Source: an uncultured Blautia sp. (GTDB lineage: Bacteria > Bacillota > Clostridia > Lachnospirales > Lachnospiraceae). From it: a DNA stretch of 13,982 bases. Both the position numbers and the translations under genes were made by a program. Below the pieces are notes generated by a model. The model was not told the origin of the DNA, searched no databases, and saw only the letters and a list, made by a program, of their open reading frames with translations. The stretch covers positions 1-13,982 of the forward strand of contig USDN01000069.1 of assembly GCA_900553515.1 (NCBI GenBank). Direction: 5' to 3'. Positions within the stretch are counted from its first letter, which is position 1. Each line of letters opens with the position of its first letter. Positions 6,591 through 12,707 of this stretch are shown here, one piece after another.

Positions 6591-7679
6591 ATGATTTCAA
6601 GACCTGTTTTTCACGGAAGTGATATCGAAAAAATATGTGAGCATTATCACCTGAAAAAAGAAGATATTATAAATTTTGGCGCCAATGTAAACCCTCTGGG
6701 ACTTTCTCCCAGCGTAAGAAAAAAACTGGCTGAAAACCTTGATCTCCTGTCCTCTTATCCGGACAGGAACTATACTTCTCTGAGAAATACTATTTCTGAG
6801 TACTGCTGCATACCAGCTGATTTTATCCTTCCCGGAAACGGCTCCAGCGAGCTGATATCACTGCTGATACAGGAACGGGCACCAAAACACACATTAATCC
6901 TTGGCCCTACTTACTCTGAATATTCCCGGGAACTGGCTTTTTCCGGAAGCACTCAGGAATATTATCATTTACAGGAAAGCAAAGATTTTTCCCTTGATAC
7001 AGAAGATCTGTGCCAGGTTCTGGATAATGGTTATGATTTCCTGATTCTTTGCAATCCCAACAATCCAACCTCCTCTGCTATTATGCAGGAGGACATAAAA
7101 ACCCTTCTGACCTTCTGCCGGCAAAAAAATATTTTTGTAATGATCGACGAGACCTATGTGGAATTTGCACCGGATATCACTGCGGTCACTGCCGTACCGC
7201 TGACCCGGGAATTCGATAATCTCATGATCCTCCGGGGCGTATCAAAATTCTTTGCCGCACCGGGTATGCGTCTTGGTTACGGAATCAGCGGAAACAAAAA
7301 GTTCCTCTCCAAAATGAAAGAAAAACAGATTCCCTGGTCCTTAAACAGTCTGGGCGCCTTTGCCGGAGAACTTCTTTTGAAAGATAACGGCTACATTCAA
7401 AAAACCCGTGAACTGATTCTTTCCGAGAGAAAAAAATTATATCAGGAGCTGAACAAAATTCCTGCTTTTAAGGTATATCCAGCCTATGCAAACTTCCTTC
7501 TTCTACAGATTGTTCGTCCGGATCTGGCCTCTTTCCAGGTATTCGAAGCCTGCATTCGTCAGTGTCTGATGATCCGTGACTGTTCCTCTTTCCAGTGTCT
7601 TGACGGAGAGTTTATCCGATTCTGCATCATGCTTCCGGAACACAACCAAAAACTGCTAAACGTATTAAAAGGGCTGTAA
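6591..7679 (+). CDS. PLP-dependent aminotransferase, CobD/HisC-like
   Basis: A fold-type I PLP enzyme of the class I/II aminotransferase group. The 362-residue length and the opening FHGSDIEKICEHYHLKKEDIINFGANVNPLG resemble L-threonine-O-3-phosphate decarboxylase (CobD) more than plain histidinol-phosphate aminotransferase (HisC). The PLP site is intact. It has GNGSSELI (82-89) for phosphate, NPNNPT (155-160), Asp186 in MIDETYVEF, Lys219 in RGVSKFFAAPGMRLGY as the Schiff-base lysine with Arg226, and Arg343 in FIRFCI as the likely substrate carboxylate contact. AAAGGAG nine bases before ATG supports the start. No cobalamin or histidine genes are nearby. The reaction is therefore inferred from resemblance only: decarboxylation of threonine phosphate or transamination of another phosphorylated or aromatic amino acid. 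Confidence 0.85.
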   Translation: MISRPVFHGSDIEKICEHYHLKKEDIINFGANVNPLGLSPSVRKKLAENLDLLSSYPDRNYTSLRNTISEYCCIPADFILPGNGSSELISLLIQERAPKHTLILGPTYSEYSRELAFSGSTQEYYHLQESKDFSLDTEDLCQVLDNGYDFLILCNPNNPTSSAIMQEDIKTLLTFCRQKNIFVMIDETYVEFAPDITAVTAVPLTREFDNLMILRGVSKFFAAPGMRLGYGISGNKKFLSKMKEKQIPWSLNSLGAFAGELLLKDNGYIQKTRELILSERKKLYQELNKIPAFKVYPAYANFLLLQIVRPDLASFQVFEACIRQCLMIRDCSSFQCLDGEFIRFCIMLPEHNQKLLNVLKGL

Positions 7680-7690
7680 AAAGCCCTTTT
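7667..7690. terminator. Bidirectional terminator overlapping a stop codon
   Basis: AAAAGGGCT (7667-7675) and AGCCCTTTT (7682-7690) form a perfect nine-pair stem with a six-base loop. The aminotransferase stop codon (7677-7679) lies in the loop. With A-rich and T-rich stem ends it can serve both the aminotransferase and the convergent DUF5107 gene, whose stop begins at 7701. Confidence 0.8.
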
Positions 7691-7700
7691 AATTTTGCAC

Positions 7701-9629
7701 TTATATTGCCTTGAAATTATATTTGTGAGGGATTTCTGCTTTCTCTTTAAAAAGCTTTTCATGCAGTTCGCTCCACAGCTGCCCAATGGAATCCTCTCCT
7801 TCCCGGATATCTTCCAGGATCATTCCCCCATCCTTTTCCAGGAGTTTATAAGCTTTCTCATCTTTCCCCAGCTTGTGAAGTGCATTGATATATCCGAAAC
7901 AGATCCGGTTGTTTTTACGAAGTTTTTTATCCAGACTTTTGTATATCGTACAGATTTCTTCGTAAGCCTCACAGAAGGAAAGAATACGAATTCCTTCCTT
8001 GATATAAGAGGCATCCTCTGCCCTCAGCGCTATTCCTTTTGTGATACAGGAAACTGCTTTTTCCCTTTTTTCCTGAAGAAGATAAATGCAGCTCAGTCCG
8101 TGCAGTGCCCATGGATTTTCTTTTAATTCCAGAGATTTCCTGAATGCTTTTTTTGCTTTTTTATATTTTTCAGATACAAAATATCCGATCCCCAGATGAT
8201 AAAACGCATACCAGTTATGACTGTTTTTTTCCGATATCGTTTCCTTCAGAAATCCCAGATTTTCCTCTGTAATAATAAACTCATCCGGTACCTCTGAAGG
8301 ATCCGGACAGTGAAGGATTCCCGTTTCAAAAAACCTCTTCCAGTCCTTCAGCGACTTCTCCTGCATCTCAAATTTCAAATGAGAAACACTGGTGCCATGT
8401 TCCTCCATGGCGCCATAGCCATTTCCTTTCCATACAAGCTCTGCCTCTGCTTTTGCCATTTCTTCAGTATTTTTCAGCATCTGCTCCAGTTTGTCAGGCA
8501 CTCGTTTCCGCTTGATTTTTGTGGTAAGAAATTTGCTTCTTTCCTCATGATCCATCTGTCTGGTCTCCTCAGAAAGCTGTACTGCTCCATACTGCTCTAT
8601 CCACTCCCAGGCCGTATGAGGAGCCATCGGAATACAGCCATACTGAGTCTTGGCAAGACCTGCCTGGATTTCCAGATATTTACCGGCTTCCTCTGTCAGA
8701 AACTCCTGCCATCTGTCTGATCCGTCAGAATTCCCCCAGGAAAACAGCTTCCTGCTGCCCAGTCTTCTGGTAGAAATCTGCATAAGTCCATATCCGTTTT
8801 TATCCATATTGAAAATATATTTTGGATTCTTTTCCGGTATATCAAAGAAATAGTCTACAGAGGTTTCTATATTCCCATATTCCGTGATATCTTTTCCTTT
8901 GACCATTGGAATCGGAACCTTATAAACCATACCATTGCTGTTTGTATAAGCACTTTCTGCCGGAACCGTGATCCTTCCGCCCTCGTACTCCGGAACTGCA
9001 ATATTGCTCCACCAGTACATGGGAAGCACTCTGGCGCTTTCATTTACAATACGCATTCTGCAATTAAGAAAACGGCTTCTTTTTTCCAGCCAGAAATCCA
9101 TCTGGTACACCACACCGCGGATTCTTTCATACTCGTACATGCGAAGGACCGGATCTCCTTTTTCTGTTTCCGTCTGCGCGGTATACAAAGGTTCTGCTGT
9201 CAGAGGCGTATGTCCAATCACACCAATGTTCCATTCCACGCCCCCACTGAACCATGCATTTCTCACTGCCAGATTACTGAAACGGAGCACATCATTGGTA
9301 TATAAAAGGTCTCTTCCGGCTTCCTTATCCCACAGCTTCCACAGTCTTCCTCCATACTCCGGCAGAAATACCGCTTTCAGCCAGGTATTCTCCAGAACTG
9401 CTGCTTTTACTTTCTTCTCTGTCAGTTCTCTGGTATATCCATTCTGCTGTCTGTATGGATAGGCAGTGGCTTTCCTTCCATATGCCTCATATATTTCGTC
9501 CTTTTCATCCAGAGCAAACTCCAGGTTATTCTGCAGGATCATTTCCCCCAAAAGATCCGGAACACTGCTCTGCGGCCCCAATTCCGCAGTACGCAGTTTT
9601 ATTTCCTCAAAAGTAAGTGTCGGCTGCAT
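7701..9629 (-). CDS. DUF5107-like protein with C-terminal TPR repeats
   Basis: A 642-residue, apparently cytosolic protein. The N-terminal part (about 40-340) matches my recollection of DUF5107, a beta-sandwich of the galactose-mutarotase-like type. It has segments such as LENTWLKAVFLPEYGGRLWKL, DLLYTNDVLRFSNLAVRNAWFSGGVEWNIGVIGHTPLT and MYWWSNIAVPE. These aromatic, Gly-rich motifs recall sugar epimerase and glycoside-related folds, so carbohydrate binding or processing is plausible. Residues about 471-600 are TPR-like helical pairs (WYAFYHLGIGYFVSEKYKKAKKAFRKSLELKENPWALHGLSCIYLLQEKREKAVSCI). I chose ATG at 9629 because GGAGGA lies five bases upstream; the open frame continues to 9728 without another good site. 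No transporter or glycosidase sits beside it, so the substrate cannot be inferred. It is shorter than the roughly 1000-residue members I recall. Confidence 0.78.
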   Translation of the reverse strand: MQPTLTFEEIKLRTAELGPQSSVPDLLGEMILQNNLEFALDEKDEIYEAYGRKATAYPYRQQNGYTRELTEKKVKAAVLENTWLKAVFLPEYGGRLWKLWDKEAGRDLLYTNDVLRFSNLAVRNAWFSGGVEWNIGVIGHTPLTAEPLYTAQTETEKGDPVLRMYEYERIRGVVYQMDFWLEKRSRFLNCRMRIVNESARVLPMYWWSNIAVPEYEGGRITVPAESAYTNSNGMVYKVPIPMVKGKDITEYGNIETSVDYFFDIPEKNPKYIFNMDKNGYGLMQISTRRLGSRKLFSWGNSDGSDRWQEFLTEEAGKYLEIQAGLAKTQYGCIPMAPHTAWEWIEQYGAVQLSEETRQMDHEERSKFLTTKIKRKRVPDKLEQMLKNTEEMAKAEAELVWKGNGYGAMEEHGTSVSHLKFEMQEKSLKDWKRFFETGILHCPDPSEVPDEFIITEENLGFLKETISEKNSHNWYAFYHLGIGYFVSEKYKKAKKAFRKSLELKENPWALHGLSCIYLLQEKREKAVSCITKGIALRAEDASYIKEGIRILSFCEAYEEICTIYKSLDKKLRKNNRICFGYINALHKLGKDEKAYKLLEKDGGMILEDIREGEDSIGQLWSELHEKLFKEKAEIPHKYNFKAI

Positions 9630-10128
9630 ATATCCTCCTCCATAATCTCCGCTGATATATTTTCTTTTCAGCGAAAATTCTGTAAAATATTTTACTTTCA
9701 TTCTATCTGATTTATATACAAAATACAAGAATCCAAAAAAGAACTGCCACGTTTATGATCCATTACGTTACTGTTCACAGAAACGAGTCACTTCATTAAC
9801 GCAGCAGTCCATGTTTTTCTATAAAGCTCTATGGAGATATTTCTCCCTGGTAGCCAACCCTCCCCTGATATGCCGCTCTGCCTTATTCACATCCAGAACT
9901 TGACGGACCTCTGCCGCCAGACCGGGATTTATCTCTGTTAAACGTTCAGAACAGTCTTTATGTTTCGTCGTGATGAATCAGAACGGTTTCCTTCAGGTCC
10001 AATCCCCGTGCAGACAGTGGCAGCCATTCCCGTTTCTTTTCCCGCTTCGATTTTCTTCTTCAGCCCCCTATCGCCTTCACAAAATTTTATATATATAAAA
10101 TAATTTTATGTAAAATTTTTATAAATAT
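9630..10128. other. Gene-free stretch with degenerate coding traces and AT-rich end
   Basis: No intact gene with a ribosome binding site is visible in these 500 bases. The first 100 bases are the leader side of the DUF5107 gene. From about 9819 to 10098 the minus strand carries two open frames that overlap in different phases, described separately. From 10081 the sequence is almost pure A and T (runs such as TTTTATATATATAAAATAATT), ending at the terminator of the XRE-cupin gene. Confidence 0.6.
9819..10098 (-). pseudogene. Possible frameshifted gene remnant
   Basis: One minus-strand frame (about 10098 to 9939) reads LKKKIEAGKETGMAATVCTG and onward to a stop. A second, shifted frame (about 9976 to 9819) reads EINPGLAAEVRQVLDVNKAE, then RHIRGGLATREKYLHRAL and stop. 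The second peptide has a charged, helical, protein-like composition that looks like the C-terminus of a real gene. Neither frame has a convincing start or ribosome binding site, and I recognise no family. The base composition (about 50% GC) is higher than the AT-rich DNA to its right. A decayed accessory gene is the best guess; ordinary non-coding DNA is the alternative. Confidence 0.3.
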
Positions 10129-10155
10129 AAAAAAAGAACCCGCCTCAGCAGATCC
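10129..10155 (-). terminator. Terminator of the XRE-cupin gene
   Basis: On the minus strand GGATCTGC (10148-10155) pairs over eight positions, three of them G-U, with GCGGGTTC (10136-10143) around a TGAG tetraloop. Seven U residues follow. It begins 33 bases after the regulator stop codon. Confidence 0.75.
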
Positions 10156-10188
10156 TTTTACACCATTATCTCATTTTATTTCACCAGC

Positions 10189-10731
10189 TCAGACATGGTC
10201 ATCCAAAACCGGCTTGACCCAGTAGCTCCGGCATCGTCCTTGAGAATGGTTGCTCAGATTATGCCTGCTCATCGCCGGAATATAGAAAGAATCCCCTTCC
10301 TTCAGCACGTACGTCTCCTGATTCATCACAATTGTCAGTTCCCCTTCCAGAATCAAACCCAACTCGTCATAAGAATGGGTCCATTCCTTTTCATAAACAC
10401 AATTCGGCTGTATCTCAATAATCAGACCTTCCAGCCTTCCCTTCCCAAAGGAGAGCGACTCATAGCGGATCTGCCCGTCCTGCTGATATAATATATCCCT
10501 GCTTTCAGCCCGGATCACATTGCTGTTCCAGTTTTTCCCATCCAGGAGGCTGATCAGAGAAACGTCCATGGCTCCACAGATTTTCTGCAGATTTTCTATT
10601 GTAGGACTGCACAGCTCCCGTTCCAGATTGCTGATAAAACTGACAGACATTCCCGATCTGTCCGCCAGCTCTTTCAGCGTAATTTTCTTATCCTTCCGTA
10701 ATATCCTGATTTTTTCTCCTATTTTCTGCAT
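10189..10731 (-). CDS. XRE-cupin transcriptional regulator
   Basis: A 180-residue two-domain regulator. Residues 4-64 form an XRE/Cro-type helix-turn-helix (IGEKIRILRKDKKITLKELADRSGMSVSFISNLERELCSPTIENLQKICGAMDVSL). Residues about 105-175 form a cupin with the consensus metal or ligand positions His119, Glu123 and His157 (EWTHSYDELGLILEGELTIVM, EGDSFYIPAMSRHNLSN). Regulators of this build commonly sense a small metabolite such as an amino acid or polyamine. ATG at 10731 gives the length and N-terminus usual for the family, but its only good AAGGAG lies 20 bases upstream. A TTG at 10788 would add 19 residues and is an alternative. It diverges from the L-serine dehydratase gene, its likely target, and an inverted repeat inside its own promoter suggests autoregulation. 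Confidence 0.88.
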   Translation of the reverse strand: MQKIGEKIRILRKDKKITLKELADRSGMSVSFISNLERELCSPTIENLQKICGAMDVSLISLLDGKNWNSNVIRAESRDILYQQDGQIRYESLSFGKGRLEGLIIEIQPNCVYEKEWTHSYDELGLILEGELTIVMNQETYVLKEGDSFYIPAMSRHNLSNHSQGRCRSYWVKPVLDDHV

Positions 10732-10811
10732 AATATCCGTTCTTGCCTTTTCTCCTTTTTCTAACGGTGCCTGACGGAACCGCCCCAAATATCATTTTCT
10801 TCTTTATATCC

Positions 10812-10840
10812 ATTATACCATAATACATATTTTATGGAAA
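10812..10840 (-). promoter_or_regulatory. Promoter of the XRE-cupin gene with embedded inverted repeat
   Basis: On the minus strand there is a perfect -10 TATAAT (10812-10817), a 17-base spacer and a -35 TTTCCA (10835-10840, four of six). A perfect 6-base inverted repeat, CCATAA-N8-TTATGG (10818-10837), fills the spacer and enters the -35 box. A protein bound there would block RNA polymerase, so it is a good operator candidate for the regulator itself. Confidence 0.65.
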
Positions 10841-10861
10841 ATATTTTTTATTTCGAAAACT

Positions 10862-10885
10862 AAAATTCTATAAATATAAAATTCT
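10862..10885. repeat. Direct repeat upstream of the serine dehydratase -35 box
   Basis: AAAATTCT occurs at 10862-10869 and again at 10878-10885, 16 bases apart, separated by ATAAATAT. The second copy ends three bases before the dehydratase -35 box, the usual place for an activator site. In such AT-rich DNA chance is possible. Confidence 0.5.
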
Positions 10886-10888
10886 GTA

Positions 10889-10918
10889 TTGACTTTTTTC
10901 AGCAAATTGTTTTATTAT
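10889..10918 (+). promoter_or_regulatory. Promoter of the L-serine dehydratase gene
   Basis: TTGACT (10889-10894, five of six), an 18-base spacer and TATTAT (10913-10918, five of six). Predicted start is near 10925, leaving a leader of about 56 bases. The divergent regulator promoter ends about 49 bases to the left. Confidence 0.7.
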
Positions 10919-10980
10919 AAATACATAATCATAATTTTTTTGTTCAAAATTACATGCGCCATATAAAGGAGAATTTTTCC

Positions 10981-12573
10981 ATGAAACGACAAAGCCCAAG
11001 TATCTTTAATGACATCGTAGGCCCAACCATGATCGGACCTTCCAGCTCCCACACCTGCGGACCTTCCCGCATTGGCTACCTGGCACAGCAATGCTTTCCC
11101 GGAAAGCTGGCAAAAGCCACCATCTCTTTTGCGAAAGAAGGGGCTTATACCCTTATGTACAAAGGACAGCGCTCAGACCTTGGCTATGTAAACGGTCTCC
11201 TTGGAAGACGGCCTGAGGACGAACGGCTGCGCCACTCCTTTGAGGATGCCAGAAATGCCGGAATAGACGTCCAGTTTATCATTGAGGATTTCCCCGCCAT
11301 AGTGCCGAACATCTCACATATCACATTAGAAAACGAAGCCGGAGAAAAAACAACGGTACATAGCGATTCTACGGGAGGCGGAACGGTAAAACTGCTGTCC
11401 ATAGATGGATTTGATGTGAGTATCGTAGGAGACTGCTTTGAATTGCTGGTTAAAACCATGGCAGATCCGGAAGAAAACGAAAGGCTCTGCACCGCACTGC
11501 TTAACATGAGGGAATCCAACGAAGGCCACAGTATATCCTATTCTGGCGGCCACGCCATGATCAACATCAAATATAATCAGGAACTTACCCCGGATTTTAT
11601 GCAGGAAGTCCAATCCATGCCGGGAGTCATAGATGTAAAAATGATTAAACCGATCCTGGCTGTTCCTTCGAACCGCCACGCTGTCCTTCCTTTCCACAGT
11701 GCCGAAGAAATGCTTGCCATGGCCAACGCATCCCATAAAGAGCTGTGGGAACTGGCCATCGACTATGAAATGGCCCGCAGCGGCTGGAACGAACGTCAGG
11801 TCTGGGATTACATGGAATTTGTTGTCAACACGATGGAGCACAGCTCCAAGGAGGCATTGAAAGGCGATATTGATATGGCCGGCATCATTTCCCCGACTGC
11901 AGGAAAGGTTGAAAATTACATCAAAACCGACAAGCGGGCCATTGATATGGGCGTACTGAATACGGTGGTTCCTTGGGCAATGGCTACCATGGAATACAGC
12001 AGCGCCATGGGAAAGGTACTGTGTGCGCCTACCGGCGGTTCAGCTGGCGTTTTCCCCGGTGCAGTCCTCGGAACAGCCAATCATCTCGGCCTTTCTATGG
12101 AAGAAAAAATAAAAGCCATGTTTGTAACTTCCATTATTGGCATCGTGATGAGTAAAGACTGTAACTATTCAGCTGAACTGTACGGATGCCAGGTAGAGCC
12201 CGGCGCAGCCTCTGGCATGGCCGCCGGCGGGCTTGTATATCTAATGGGAGGAACACCGGAGCAATCCTGCCAGGCAGCGTCCAGCGCAGTCCAGAATATC
12301 CTTGGCACCATCTGCGATCCTGTTGCGGGACTTGTACAGATTCCCTGTATCAACCGAAATGCCATGTCCGCCGCAAACGCCGTCCTGTCTGCCAATATGA
12401 TCATGGGCGGATTTGACCCGCTGATTCCGCTGGATCAAACTGCAGAAACGCTCTTCCGCGTAGGGAAACAGCTGCCCAGCGAACTTCGCTGCACCTGCCG
12501 CGGAGGGCTGTGCATAACACCCTGCGGACAGAAACTGGCGGACGAACAGAATGCCAGAGATGCCATGAGATAA
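10981..12573 (+). CDS. sdaA: Iron-sulfur L-serine dehydratase, single-chain beta-alpha
   Basis: Converts L-serine to pyruvate and ammonia with an oxygen-sensitive 4Fe-4S cluster, in the cytosol. The 530-residue chain has the beta-type domain first (SIFNDIVGPTMIGPSSSHTCGPSRIG, residues about 7-32) and the alpha-type catalytic domain last (from about 295: AGIISPTAGKVENYI, CAPTGGSAG, GCQVEPGAASGMAAGGLVYLMGG, ICDPVAGLVQIPCINRNAMSAANA). The three expected cluster ligands are Cys403, Cys445 and Cys456. Their 42- and 11-residue spacing equals that of the Legionella enzyme (343, 385, 396). The tail RCTCRGGLCITPCG adds four cysteines (504, 506, 511, 515). ATG at 10981 is preceded by AAGGAG nine bases upstream; an earlier in-frame ATG at 10954 lacks such a site. 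It diverges from an XRE-cupin regulator and is followed by a strong terminator, so it is probably monocistronic. Confidence 0.93.
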   Translation: MKRQSPSIFNDIVGPTMIGPSSSHTCGPSRIGYLAQQCFPGKLAKATISFAKEGAYTLMYKGQRSDLGYVNGLLGRRPEDERLRHSFEDARNAGIDVQFIIEDFPAIVPNISHITLENEAGEKTTVHSDSTGGGTVKLLSIDGFDVSIVGDCFELLVKTMADPEENERLCTALLNMRESNEGHSISYSGGHAMINIKYNQELTPDFMQEVQSMPGVIDVKMIKPILAVPSNRHAVLPFHSAEEMLAMANASHKELWELAIDYEMARSGWNERQVWDYMEFVVNTMEHSSKEALKGDIDMAGIISPTAGKVENYIKTDKRAIDMGVLNTVVPWAMATMEYSSAMGKVLCAPTGGSAGVFPGAVLGTANHLGLSMEEKIKAMFVTSIIGIVMSKDCNYSAELYGCQVEPGAASGMAAGGLVYLMGGTPEQSCQAASSAVQNILGTICDPVAGLVQIPCINRNAMSAANAVLSANMIMGGFDPLIPLDQTAETLFRVGKQLPSELRCTCRGGLCITPCGQKLADEQNARDAMR

Positions 12574-12650
12574 ACTGTTTTATATTCCAGGCAAACATCC
12601 GCAGAGCATAGACAGCCTTTTCAGGCAAAATACCATTGAACCTTTAACAC

Positions 12651-12695
12651 AAAATCCCGATATTCGTCAAATACAGGACGAAATATCGGGATTTT
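12651..12695. terminator. Bidirectional terminator between serine dehydratase and recombinase
   Basis: AAAATCCCGATATTCGTC (12651-12668) pairs with GACGA plus ATATCGGGATTTT (12677-12695) through 18 base pairs with one bulged A and an eight-base loop. Both strands end in T-runs. It ends 12 bases before the recombinase stop codon and serves both convergent genes. Confidence 0.85.
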
Positions 12696-12707
12696 CTCTG
12701 TCATCAT

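Noticed and set aside
9630..9728. N-terminal extension of the DUF5107-like protein
   Set aside because: The extra 33 residues are low-quality, and the ATG at 9629 has a strong GGAGGA five bases upstream.
9960..10091. Plus-strand frame of about 43 codons beginning MFRRDESERF
   Set aside because: No ribosome binding site and no recognisable similarity; it is antisense to the possible remnant on the minus strand.
10688..10795. A 35-codon minus-strand frame starting at ATG 10795 and overlapping the start of the XRE-cupin gene
   Set aside because: It could be a leader peptide, but the ribosome binding site is weak, the product is very basic and without family resemblance, and a chance ATG is as likely.
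10954..10980. Earlier in-frame ATG for the serine dehydratase
   Set aside because: No ribosome binding site precedes it, whereas the ATG at 10981 has AAGGAG at a good distance and begins the usual family N-terminus.
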